13,577 bases of DNA from Hyphomicrobiales bacterium. GTDB lineage: Bacteria > Pseudomonadota > Alphaproteobacteria > Rhizobiales > Beijerinckiaceae. Each line of letters starts with the position of its first letter. Positions within the stretch are counted from its first letter, which is position 1. The notes under the pieces are model-generated. The model was not told where the DNA came from. It saw only the letters and a list, made by a program, of their open reading frames with translations, and did not search any database. The position numbers were made by a program, and so were the translations under genes. Shown here piece by piece: positions 1 through 6,954 of the stretch. The stretch lies in contig JAGWKJ010000032.1 in the NCBI GenBank assembly GCA_028865375.1, positions 1 to 13,577 on the forward strand, read 5' to 3'.

Positions 1-932
1 TGCTGTTCAGCCATCCCGTATGCGCGTTGCACGAGACGCCGCCGGGCCACCCGGAACGCTCGGAACGAATGAAGGCGGTGCTCGACGCTTTGGCGGCGCC
101 GGCTTTTGCCGGACTCGTTCGGGTCGAGGCGCCGCTGGTCGCGCCGGAAGCGATTCTCCGCGTCCATCCCGAGGACTATGTCGACGCGATTCGCGCTTCG
201 TCGCCGATGGCGGGGCTGGTGGGGCTCGACCCCGACACGACGATGGGCCCCCATTCGCTGGAGGCTGCCGAACGCGCGGCCGGCGCCGCCACCGCCGCGG
301 TAGACGCCGTGTTCGAGGGCCGGGCGGCCAACGCCTTCGTCGCCTGCCGGCCGCCGGGACATCATGCCGAGCGCTCGCGCGCGATGGGCTTCTGCCTGTT
401 CAACGCCGCGGCGATCGCGGCGCGACATGCACAGGTCGAGCGGGGCGCGCGAAAGGTGGCGATCGTCGACTTCGACGTCCACCACGGCAACGGCGCGCAG
501 GACGTGTTCTGGGACGACCCGAGCGTGCTCTATTCGTCCACGCACGAGATGCCGCTCTATCCCGGCACCGGGGCGCGCGAGGAAGCCGGCGCGCATGGCC
601 AGATCGTCAACGCCCCGCTGCGCGCGGGCGACGGGGGAAGCGCGTTCCGCGCCGCGATGGAACAGCTCGTGCTGCCGCGCGTGGAAGCCTTCGCGCCCGA
701 CCTGCTGATCGTCTCGGCGGGCTTCGACGCGCATCGGCGCGACCCGCTCGCGCATCTCGAACTCGAGGAAGGCGATTTCGCCTGGGCGACCTCGGCGCTC
801 GCCGCCGTCGCGCGCCGCGCCTGCGGCGGGCGGCTCGTGTCGCTGCTCGAGGGCGGTTACGACCTCGAAGGGCTCGGCCGTTCGGCGGCCGCCCATGTCG
901 GCGCGTTGATGGCCGCGTCCGACGGCGGTTGA
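1..932 (+). CDS. Histone deacetylase family protein (class II / acetylpolyamine amidohydrolase-like), 5' partial
   Basis: The frame is open at the left edge and reads LFSHPVCALHETPPGHPERSE, the usual start region of bacterial class II HDAC-like proteins, so only a few N-terminal codons are missing. In order it shows the GHHA active-site histidine pair near 358-366, followed by MGFCLFN. The zinc-site block DFDVHHGNGAQD lies near 469-504 and supplies Asp and His ligands. YPGTG follows near 559, and SAGFDAHRRDP near 714-746 carries the second Asp ligand. The C-terminal LLEGGYDL motif holds the glycine loop and catalytic Tyr. All metal ligands are present, so a zinc-dependent cytoplasmic deacetylase is expected. 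Family members act on acetylated polyamines, small amides or acetyl-lysine; which one cannot be told here. The gene converges on the next one, with 7 bp between stop codons. The TTG at 27 and ATG at 69 are internal codons, not likely starts. Confidence 0.93.
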   Translation, partial: LFSHPVCALHETPPGHPERSERMKAVLDALAAPAFAGLVRVEAPLVAPEAILRVHPEDYVDAIRASSPMAGLVGLDPDTTMGPHSLEAAERAAGAATAAVDAVFEGRAANAFVACRPPGHHAERSRAMGFCLFNAAAIAARHAQVERGARKVAIVDFDVHHGNGAQDVFWDDPSVLYSSTHEMPLYPGTGAREEAGAHGQIVNAPLRAGDGGSAFRAAMEQLVLPRVEAFAPDLLIVSAGFDAHRRDPLAHLELEEGDFAWATSALAAVARRACGGRLVSLLEGGYDLEGLGRSAAAHVGALMAASDGG

Positions 933-939
933 CGCCCGC

Positions 940-2067
940 TCAGCTCTTCAGGCCGCGCTCGCGCACCATGTAATTGTCGTAGGGGTATTGCGAGACCTGC
1001 CACCACAGGGTCTCGGCGTCGCGGAACGCGAGATAGGGCTTGGCGATCGCCGCGAACTTCGGATCCTGCGAGGACAGGTCGTCGTAGATGCCCTGCGCAG
1101 CGCGCGCGAAGGCGGCCGCGACGTCGGGCGGGAACAGGAACACGCGCGCGCCCGCGACCACGAGACGCTTCAGCGCGAACGGATTGGCGGCGTCGTAGCG
1201 CGCCTCGACGGCGCGCGCGGCGCGCGCGGCCGCCGCCGTGAGCGCCGCCTGGAACGGCTTGGGCAGCGCGTCGTATTTCTCCGTCGAGACGAGGAAATGG
1301 AGCTGCAAGCCGTTCTTCCACGGCGCGGGATAGGCGTAGTGGGGCGCGACCGAGGAGATCGCGCGGCCGGCGCCGGCGGGCGACGCGTCGAACCGTTCGT
1401 CGTCGACCGGGCTCACCCAGTCCAGCGCGTCGAGCGCCCCCGACTTCAGCGCGTCGAGCGCCTGGCCTCGCGCGGTCGCGGTCGGAACGGCGCCGACTTT
1501 TTCGAACATCTTGCCGGCGAAGCCGCCGACGCGGATCTTCGCGCCCTTGAGGTCGTCGATCGACAGCACGGGCTTGCGGAACCAGCCGCCCATCTGCGCG
1601 CCGGTGTTGCCGGCCGGCAGCGCGCGCAGCTTGGCGTCGGCGAGCGCCGCATCCACGAGCTCGCGGCCGCCGCCCGCCTCGAACCATGCCGCGAGCTGGC
1701 GCGGATTCATGCCGAACGGCGTCGAGGCGGCGAGCGCGAGTTCGGGCCGCTTGTCCCAGAAATAATGGAGCGCGACATGGGCGATTTCGGCGCCGCCGGT
1801 CGAGGCGGCGTCGAGCGCCCCCAGCGCGGGCGCGAGTTCGCCGGCTTCGTGGACGTCGATGGTGAACTTGCCGTCGGTGATCGCCGCGACGTCGGCGGCG
1901 AGGTCGCGGCAGGCGCCGAAGATCAGCGGAAAATCGGACTTGAAGCTCGACGTGAGCCGCCACTTGACCGCGCCCGACGCGAGCGCCGGCGCTTGCGCCT
2001 TCGCCGCGGCGGAAAGTCCGGCGGCGACGGCGCCGGCGACCAGGAACTTGCGGCGCGGCATATTCAT
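940..2067 (-). CDS. TRAP transporter solute-binding protein, TakP/DctP-like, periplasmic
   Basis: A 375-residue protein starting MNMPRRKFLVAGAV. It has a twin-arginine-like signal (RRKFL at residues 5-9), a hydrophobic stretch to about residue 22, and AKAQA near the cleavage point. The mature part follows the TakP (2-oxoacid-binding) pattern closely: KWRLTSSF at 35, AGELAPAL at 75, AGNTGAQMGGWFR at 152-164, KIRVGGFAGK at 177-186, DWVSPVDDE at 216-224, and an AFRDAE...YNYD-like C-terminus. The RVGG arginine and the DW pair sit where TakP-type proteins bind the carboxylate and sodium. The start at 2067 is chosen because it begins the signal peptide and has a G-rich stretch upstream; longer in-frame extensions lack a signal. 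No DctQ or DctM membrane gene is in the window, so the partner must be elsewhere. Substrate is inferred to be an organic acid. Confidence 0.9.
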   Translation of the reverse strand: MNMPRRKFLVAGAVAAGLSAAAKAQAPALASGAVKWRLTSSFKSDFPLIFGACRDLAADVAAITDGKFTIDVHEAGELAPALGALDAASTGGAEIAHVALHYFWDKRPELALAASTPFGMNPRQLAAWFEAGGGRELVDAALADAKLRALPAGNTGAQMGGWFRKPVLSIDDLKGAKIRVGGFAGKMFEKVGAVPTATARGQALDALKSGALDALDWVSPVDDERFDASPAGAGRAISSVAPHYAYPAPWKNGLQLHFLVSTEKYDALPKPFQAALTAAAARAARAVEARYDAANPFALKRLVVAGARVFLFPPDVAAAFARAAQGIYDDLSSQDPKFAAIAKPYLAFRDAETLWWQVSQYPYDNYMVRERGLKS

Positions 2068-2121
2068 CGACGCCCCCCGAACGCGATGGCCGCGTCCATC
2101 GCCCGACATGCCGACGTAATT

Positions 2122-2151
2122 GTGACGCGGGCAAGCGCGATCGCTTATGAT
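2122..2151 (+). promoter_or_regulatory. Probable sigma-70-type promoter for mobA
   Basis: GTGACG (2122-2127), an 18-bp spacer and TATGAT (2146-2151) match the -35/-10 consensus at 4 of 6 and 5 of 6 positions. This lies in the 104-bp divergent gap between the TRAP binding protein and mobA. Transcription would start near 2158. It was found by eye only. Nothing equally good was seen for the leftward binding-protein gene. Confidence 0.4.
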
Positions 2152-2171
2152 CGTGAACGTGGGCGCGCGCG

Positions 2172-2840
2172 GTGCGCTGGCGCACGACGCCGACGGGACG
2201 CCGATTGGTCGAGAATGTGGTTGAGCGAGCGGACATCCTCGGCCTCGTAATGGCGGGCGGCCTGTCGCGTCGCATGGGTCGCGACAAAGCGTGGCTCGAC
2301 GCCGGGGGGGAACCTCTGGTCGCACGCGCGGTGCGGCGGTTGGCGCCGCAGGTCGCCTCGGTGGCGATTTCGGTGCGAGCCGTGACGCGCGAATTCGAGG
2401 CCTTGGGCGTACCTCTCGTGGTCGACGCCCGGTCCGAGGCGGGCGCCGGGCCATTGGCGGCCGTGGCGGCGGGATTGCGTTACGCGCAGGCCCACGGCTT
2501 CCCGGCCATCGTCACCGTTCCCTGCGACGCCCCGTTCTTTCCCGACGATCTCGTCGCTACCTTGGCCGCCGCCGCCGCCGCCGTCGCGGTCGCGCGGTCG
2601 GCGCGGGGCCTCGAACCCGCTTTCGGCGTATGGCGGCTCGCCGCCGCGCCGGCGATCGAGCGGGCGCTGGAGCGTCCGGGCGTGGCGTTGCGCGCGGCGT
2701 TCGAGGGCGCCGGCGGCGCCGAGGTCGCTTTCGCGCCCGGCGATCCCGACCCGTTCCTGAACCTCAATTCGCCGGAGGACGCCGCGGCCTTCGCGGCGGC
2801 CTTGCGCGCGTGCGCGGAGGATGGAAGGAACGCGTCCTGA
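2172..2840 (+). CDS. mobA: Molybdenum cofactor guanylyltransferase
   Basis: MobA couples GTP to molybdopterin to make the bis-MGD form of the molybdenum cofactor, in the cytoplasm. The nucleotide-binding signature GLVMAGGLSRRMGRDK occupies residues 24-39 from the GTG start. PCDAPFFP at 117-124 holds the magnesium-binding Asp (D119), and FLNLNSPEDA near the C-terminus is the family's usual ending. Length (222 aa) is slightly above the usual 190-205, and the extra residues are all N-terminal. TTG at 2205 or GTG at 2217 would give a more typical start and both are plausible; GTG 2172 is only the longest option and its ribosome site is weak. The next gene follows after 28 bp on the same strand and is probably co-transcribed, although no functional link is obvious. 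No molybdoenzyme is encoded in the window. Confidence 0.92.
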   Translation: MRWRTTPTGRRLVENVVERADILGLVMAGGLSRRMGRDKAWLDAGGEPLVARAVRRLAPQVASVAISVRAVTREFEALGVPLVVDARSEAGAGPLAAVAAGLRYAQAHGFPAIVTVPCDAPFFPDDLVATLAAAAAAVAVARSARGLEPAFGVWRLAAAPAIERALERPGVALRAAFEGAGGAEVAFAPGDPDPFLNLNSPEDAAAFAAALRACAEDGRNAS

Positions 2841-2868
2841 CGACTTTCCCGGCAAATTGGAGACGGAC

Positions 2869-3741
2869 ATGACCAAGGCGGCATTCATCGGGCTGGGCGC
2901 CATGGGCTATCCGATGGCGGGGCACTTGGTCCGCAAGGGCGGTTGCGAGGTCACTGTCTACAATCGCTCGGCGGCGAAAGCGGCGTCCTGGGTCGCCGCC
3001 TTCGGCGGGCGTTCCGCGCCGACGCCCAAGGACGCCGCGGCGGGCGCCGAGTTCGTGTTCGCTTGCGTGGGCAACGACGACGACTTGCGCCAAGTGACGA
3101 TCGGCCCCGAAGGCGCCTTCGCCGGCATGAAGCCCGGCGCGATCTTCGTCGACGACACGACGGCATCGGCGGAGGTCGCGCGCGAATTGCACGCCGCCGC
3201 CAAGGCGCGCGGCCTGCATTTCATCGACGCGCCGGTGTCGGGCGGGCAGGCGGGCGCGGAGAACGGCGCGCTGACGGTGATGTGCGGCGGCGATCCCGAG
3301 CCGTACGCGCGCGCCGAGCCGATCATCATGTCCTTCGCCAAGGCCTGCCGCCTGATGGGACCGTCCGGCGCAGGCCAACTCACCAAGATGGTCAACCAGA
3401 TCGCCATCGCGGGTCTCGTGCAAGGCATCGCCGAAGCGCTGAATTTCGCGGTGCGCGCCGGGCTCGACGCCAAGGCGGCCGTCGAGGTGATCTCGAAGGG
3501 CGCGGCGCAGAGCTGGCAGCTCGAAAACCGCGCCGGCACGATGATCGAAGGCCGCTACGACTTCGGCTTTGCGGTCGAGTGGATGCGCAAGGATCTCGGC
3601 ATCTGCCTGAAGACCGCGCGGGCCGCGGGCGCGAGCCTGCCGGTCGCGGCGCTGGTCGACCAGTTCTACGGCGAAGTCGAGAACATGGGCGGCAAGCGCT
3701 GGGACACGTCGAGCCTGATGGCGCGCCTCGCGCGCCACTGA
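2869..3741 (+). CDS. NAD(P)-dependent oxidoreductase, 3-hydroxyisobutyrate dehydrogenase family
   Basis: A 290-residue beta-hydroxyacid dehydrogenase. The N-terminal Rossmann motif is GLGAMGYPMA (8-17). Residues NR at 32-33, after the second strand, suggest NADP(H) rather than NAD(H), by family knowledge. The substrate loop is APVSGGQAGAENG (121-133). The catalytic lysine region is GQLTKMVNQ, with K173 and N177, and KDLG (241-244) is the conserved C-domain motif. The whole length and the typical C-terminus are present. ATG 2869 is chosen over the in-frame ATG 2821 because it sits 5 nt after a GGAGA ribosome site and starts right at the Rossmann strand. The exact substrate (3-hydroxyisobutyrate, tartronate semialdehyde, glyoxylate or succinic semialdehyde) cannot be fixed from sequence alone. 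It lies 28 bp behind mobA and is followed by a terminator hairpin. Confidence 0.92.
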   Translation: MTKAAFIGLGAMGYPMAGHLVRKGGCEVTVYNRSAAKAASWVAAFGGRSAPTPKDAAAGAEFVFACVGNDDDLRQVTIGPEGAFAGMKPGAIFVDDTTASAEVARELHAAAKARGLHFIDAPVSGGQAGAENGALTVMCGGDPEPYARAEPIIMSFAKACRLMGPSGAGQLTKMVNQIAIAGLVQGIAEALNFAVRAGLDAKAAVEVISKGAAQSWQLENRAGTMIEGRYDFGFAVEWMRKDLGICLKTARAAGASLPVAALVDQFYGEVENMGGKRWDTSSLMARLARH

Positions 3742-3756
3742 CGTTCAAGGCCGCAA

Positions 3757-3802
3757 GAACGAAAAGGAAAGGGGAGGGCGCGGGCCCTCCCCTTCTTCGT
3801 TC
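3757..3802. terminator. Two-way intrinsic terminator hairpin
   Basis: A 10-bp perfect stem, AAGGGGAGGG (3769-3778) with CCCTCCCCTT (3785-3794), has a 6-nt loop. It is extended by an outer pairing of GAACGAA (3757-3763) with TTCGTTC (3796-3802) across a small internal loop. It lies between the convergent stops of the dehydrogenase (+) and the caspase-like gene (-). A-rich sequence on the left and T-rich sequence on the right make it usable from both sides. Confidence 0.75.
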
Positions 3803-3823
3803 GGTCTCGGTCGGACCGCGCCG

Positions 3824-6037
3824 TCAGTGGCAGGGCGGCAGTCCGGGCTTGCCGCAAGCCGGCGGCTTGGGCGGCAGCGGCTTGGGCGGCGGCGGCTGCC
3901 GGACGACCGGCGGCTGCGGACGCGGCTGCTGCATCTGCACCGGAGGACGCGGAGGCTGTGGCCGCGGCGCTTGGATCTGCGGCTTGGGCGGCGCCACCGG
4001 CTTGAGCACCATCGGGTTGGGCTGAAGCACGGGCTTGGGCTGCGCCACTGGCTTGAGCACCATCGGCTTGGGCGCAATCGGCTTGGGCGCAATCGGCTTG
4101 GGCGCAATCGGTTTGGGCGCTATCGGCTTTGGCACCAACGCCCGCACGGGCGGCTTTGACGGCGCGAGGAGCTTGGGTACGAGCGCCGGCACGGGCGGCT
4201 TGACCGGCAGAACCAGCGGCTTGCCGCCTTGAGGCGCGACGGGAGGCACGATCGGCGTGGTCGGCGTCACCGGCTTGGCCAAAGGCGTCGGGGGAGCGGC
4301 CGGCGTCGCGGGAACCGGCGGCTTCACCGGCAACACCAACGGCTTGCCGCCTTGCGGCGCGACCGGCGTCGGCGGCTTCGCCGGCAACACCAGCGGCTTG
4401 CCGCCCAGCGGCACCACGGGCGCGACAGGCTTGCCCGGCAATGCGGGGACCGGCGGCTTGGGCGTCGGCGGCGCGGTCTTGGCCAATGGCACCATCGCGA
4501 CCGGCGCCTTGGGGGGCACGACCGGCACCTGCGTGCGCGCGGCGACCGAAGGCGGCAAATGCGGCGGCGGCACCATCAGGCGCACGGGCTGCGGTCCCTG
4601 CGGCAGTGGCGCTCTCGGCGCGCCGGGCAGGATCGGTCCGGGCGGCGGCGGACGATGGTCGTGGCCATGCAGGAACAGCGGGATGAAGATCGGGATCGGC
4701 AGATAGATCGCGGCCGGCGGCGGGGGCGGCGGCGGCAGGACGTACCAATCCGGATCGGCTGCCGGCACGAAGAACACCGGCGGCGGCGGCGGCGGCGCAT
4801 AATCGGGCTCGCCGATTACGAACACGGGGCCGCGATAATAGGCGTCCTCGTCGGGCGGCGGCGGCGCGAAGCCGTAATCGACCGCCACGAAATCGGGCGG
4901 CGGCGCGAGCGGGGCGGAGGTCTCGATCAGGAAACGTCGTGCGTCTTCGACGTGGGGACCGCGCGGGTAGAGCCGGAGATAGGTCCAATAGGCTTGGCGC
5001 GAGCCGATGTTGACGGTGCGCCGCCATGTCAGCGCCTCGCGGCGCGCGGCGCGCAGGGCGCGGATGCGACCGGCATAGGCACTGTGCGGATAGGCCGAAA
5101 GAAAGGCGTCGTAGGTCGACAGGTTGTCGCGCGTCAGCGCCAGGAAATAGGCGTCGCGGTCGCCGACCGAAGCGTATGGCCTGCGCTCGAGCGCGGCCAA
5201 CGGCGCGGGCGTCGCGGGCGCGCCGGGCGGCGCGGCGAACAGCGCCGGCGCGTGCGCGATCTTGGACGCCGACCACGGCAGGTAAGCGCCGTTCGAGCGC
5301 TGGTTCACGCGCAACTTCACTTCCTCGAACGCCTGGTCGAGCGGCACTCCGCGGCGACCCAGCGCTTCGGCGAGCGCGGTGGCGTAGAGGCCATAGGGTC
5401 CCTGCTCGACGGGCGCCAAGGTGCCCGGCGTGGCGTCGTAGGCGAGCAGCGCGCCGGGATCGGGATCGACCAGCGCGAGGCCGCCGGCCAGGCCGAAGCT
5501 CGGCGAGGCGAACGGCGCCGCGCGCGCCGCGTCGAGCACGGTGACGTGCGCGGCGGCCGGTGCCGCGTCGAGCGCGTGCATCAGGTCGGAGACGCGCAGC
5601 GCGTCGAAGGGAATGTCGGTCGGGCGCGCGATCCGCGCGTCGACGGGGAGGAAGTAGTTCTCGCCGCCGAACTGGACCGCGCGGCCGGCGAGATAGACGA
5701 ACGTGATGGCGCCGGGCCCGGCGGCCGATGCCTTGGCGGCGAAGTCGCGCACGCTCTGCGTCAGTCCCTGCTGGTCGAGGTCGGCCGCGCCGGTGACGTC
5801 GAAGCCGGCCGCTTGCAGCGCCTGCGCGACGAGGCCCGCGTCGTTGGCGCTGGTCGCGAGCTTGCCGTCGACGTAGCTCGATTCGCCGATCACCAGCGCG
5901 AAGCGCCCGGGGATCGGCGGGGCGGCCGTCTGTTGAGCCTGCTGGGCGCCGGCCGGCGCCGAGGGCAGCGCGGCCGCGGCTGCGGCGAAGGCCGCGCCGG
6001 CCAGCAATCCGTATCGGAGGGTCGCCTTCGCGCGCAT
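3824..6037 (-). CDS. Secreted caspase-fold protein with degenerate catalytic dyad and long proline-rich repeat tail
   Basis: 737 residues from ATG 6037, which has AGGGAGA 7 nt upstream. An N-terminal Sec-type signal runs to about residue 31 (APAGA/QQ). Residues 45-260 are a C14 caspase-like domain: RFALVIGESSY, ANDAGLVAQAL, ENYFLPVDA, then a p10-like part ending PWSASKI. The catalytic His of the usual YAGHG motif is Arg (LAGR, R119, codon CGC at 5681-5683). The catalytic Cys of LDACR is Ala (LDAAR, A171, codon GCG at 5525-5527), so peptidase activity is not expected. Residues 295-370 hold two helical repeats of the type YxxFLxxYP. From about 377 onward the protein is proline-rich, with a hydrophobic YLPIPIFIPLFL stretch (445-456), three GGKPLVLP blocks, a PKPIA array, and a CGKPGLPPCH end. 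The role is unknown; a periplasmic or surface scaffold is inferred. I recall similar alphaproteobacterial proteins, but cannot check them here. Confidence 0.88.
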   Translation of the reverse strand: MRAKATLRYGLLAGAAFAAAAAALPSAPAGAQQAQQTAAPPIPGRFALVIGESSYVDGKLATSANDAGLVAQALQAAGFDVTGAADLDQQGLTQSVRDFAAKASAAGPGAITFVYLAGRAVQFGGENYFLPVDARIARPTDIPFDALRVSDLMHALDAAPAAAHVTVLDAARAAPFASPSFGLAGGLALVDPDPGALLAYDATPGTLAPVEQGPYGLYATALAEALGRRGVPLDQAFEEVKLRVNQRSNGAYLPWSASKIAHAPALFAAPPGAPATPAPLAALERRPYASVGDRDAYFLALTRDNLSTYDAFLSAYPHSAYAGRIRALRAARREALTWRRTVNIGSRQAYWTYLRLYPRGPHVEDARRFLIETSAPLAPPPDFVAVDYGFAPPPPDEDAYYRGPVFVIGEPDYAPPPPPPVFFVPAADPDWYVLPPPPPPPAAIYLPIPIFIPLFLHGHDHRPPPPGPILPGAPRAPLPQGPQPVRLMVPPPHLPPSVAARTQVPVVPPKAPVAMVPLAKTAPPTPKPPVPALPGKPVAPVVPLGGKPLVLPAKPPTPVAPQGGKPLVLPVKPPVPATPAAPPTPLAKPVTPTTPIVPPVAPQGGKPLVLPVKPPVPALVPKLLAPSKPPVRALVPKPIAPKPIAPKPIAPKPIAPKPMVLKPVAQPKPVLQPNPMVLKPVAPPKPQIQAPRPQPPRPPVQMQQPRPQPPVVRQPPPPKPLPPKPPACGKPGLPPCH
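4062..4136. repeat. 15-bp tandem repeat inside the proline-rich tail
   Basis: Five head-to-tail copies of the unit ATCGGCTTGGGCGCA. The first three (4062-4106) are identical, the fourth has two changes and the fifth is degenerate. The unit keeps the reading frame and encodes the PKPIA pentapeptide array on the minus strand. Near-identical DNA copies suggest recent expansion by slippage or recombination. Confidence 0.9.
4195..4412. repeat. Dispersed ~45-bp repeats coding the GGKPLVLP blocks
   Basis: Three similar copies lie at about 4195-4240, 4317-4362 and 4371-4412. They share the core GGCGGCTT, CCGGCA and the stretch AGCGGCTTGCCGCC (AACGGC... in the second). On the minus strand each encodes GGKPLVLPxKPPxP. 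Together with the 15-bp array they show that the tail grew by duplication at two scales. Confidence 0.75.
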
Positions 6038-6044
6038 GTCTCGT

Positions 6045-6051
6045 TCTCCCT
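6045..6051 (-). promoter_or_regulatory. Ribosome binding site fixing the caspase-like start
   Basis: AGGGAGA on the minus strand, 7 nt before ATG 6037. The frame is open further upstream to an ATG at 6091, but this site and the signal peptide that begins at 6037 argue for the shorter form. Confidence 0.7.
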
Positions 6052-6200
6052 GTCGGCGCATTTCGCCAACCTCGTCAATTGTCCCCGACATCGTGACCGG
6101 ATCGCGGCGGATTTGGAACCCGCTTGCGGCGACGGTCGCGATAAACCCCGGTCCAGGTCGAATAATCCGCTCTCGCGTTCAGCGCCGGTTCATGGGCCGG

Positions 6201-6947
6201 TCACGCGTCGACGACAAGCCCGTCCGCGGCGACATCGAAGCCCGCGGCGCGCATCTCGTTCGCGCGCGCGGCGGCCGCGGCGCCCAGATGCGTGGCCATG
6301 ATCCGCCGCGCCTTCAAGCGGCCCGCCTCGGCCGCCAGCGTCGTCCAAGCGAGATGGCCCCGCGCCGCGCGCTCGCCGCCGTTGCATTCGACGATGAAGA
6401 GGTCGGCGCCGTCGGCGAGCGCGGGATGGGAATCGCACCATTCCGAATCCCCCGTATAGGCGACCCGCTTGCCGCCCGCCTCGACCCGGAAGCCGAGTGA
6501 AGGCGCGCCCGAGGCATGCGCCATCTCGAACGCGTGGAGCGCGAAGCCGGCGACCTCGATGCGCTCGCCGGGCGCGATCTCCGACATCGCCAAGGGAAAG
6601 CGCCATTGGGCGCGCAACCGGTGGCCAGGATACAGCACCTCGAACAGATGGGAGAGACGTTCGACGAAGCCCGGCGGTCCGACCAAGGCCAGCGGCTTGA
6701 TCCGGGCCGCGACATATTGCCGGTCGAGCAACAGGAACGGCAGGCCGCCGAAATGGTCGCCATGCAGGTGGCTGACCGCCACCGCGTCGAGCTCGTCGGA
6801 GGTCCATCCCGACCGCTTCCAGCCCATCAACGCGGTCGCGCCGAAATCGAGCGCGAGCGCGCGCTCGCCGCTGTCGAGACGGTAACAGGACTGACCAGCC
6901 CCGCCGGTCGAGAAGGCGTCGCCCGCGCCCACGACGGTCACGCGCAT
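6201..6947 (-). CDS. MBL-fold metallo-hydrolase, RNase Z/ElaC-like
   Basis: A 248-residue metallo-beta-lactamase-fold hydrolase without a signal peptide, so cytoplasmic. The metal motif HLHGDH is at residues 60-65. Further ligands are probably H144 (EMAH), D167 (YTGD) and H220 (ATHLG). The C-terminal GHLAWTTLAAEAGRLK...ATHLG pattern is that of the RNase Z-like branch, but the protein is shorter than true tRNase Z and lacks an obvious exosite arm. tRNA 3' processing is therefore not claimed; a phosphodiesterase or other hydrolase is as likely. The start at ATG 6947 has GAGG a few nt upstream and begins with the first strand MRVTVVGAGD. It follows the glutathione S-transferase stop by 7 bp, so the two are an operon. 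The caspase-like gene lies 163 bp downstream on the same strand and may have its own promoter. Confidence 0.9.
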   Translation of the reverse strand: MRVTVVGAGDAFSTGGAGQSCYRLDSGERALALDFGATALMGWKRSGWTSDELDAVAVSHLHGDHFGGLPFLLLDRQYVAARIKPLALVGPPGFVERLSHLFEVLYPGHRLRAQWRFPLAMSEIAPGERIEVAGFALHAFEMAHASGAPSLGFRVEAGGKRVAYTGDSEWCDSHPALADGADLFIVECNGGERAARGHLAWTTLAAEAGRLKARRIMATHLGAAAAARANEMRAAGFDVAADGLVVDA

Positions 6948-6954
6948 GGCGGCC

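Noticed and set aside
988..2250. 420-codon plus-strand frame opposite the TRAP binding protein
   Set aside because: It is arginine-rich shadow coding. The minus strand gives a complete TakP-like protein with a signal peptide.
2068..2454. N-terminal extension of the TRAP binding protein
   Set aside because: It would bury the signal peptide in the middle of the protein and run across mobA on the other strand.
2821..2868. Upstream ATG extending the dehydrogenase by 16 codons
   Set aside because: It overlaps mobA and has no good ribosome site, while ATG 2869 has GGAGA and begins exactly at the Rossmann motif.
4062..4136. CRISPR-like array
   Set aside because: The units are contiguous 15-bp repeats without spacers and keep the reading frame of the proline-rich tail.
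6038..6200. Specific promoter for the caspase-like gene
   Set aside because: TTGACG occurs on the minus strand, but no acceptable -10 follows at the right distance. A promoter here is likely but I cannot place it.
4229..6301. 690-codon open frame on the plus strand
   Set aside because: It is antisense to the caspase-like gene, arginine/glycine-rich with no recognisable domain, and explained by GC-rich third-position bias opposite a real gene.
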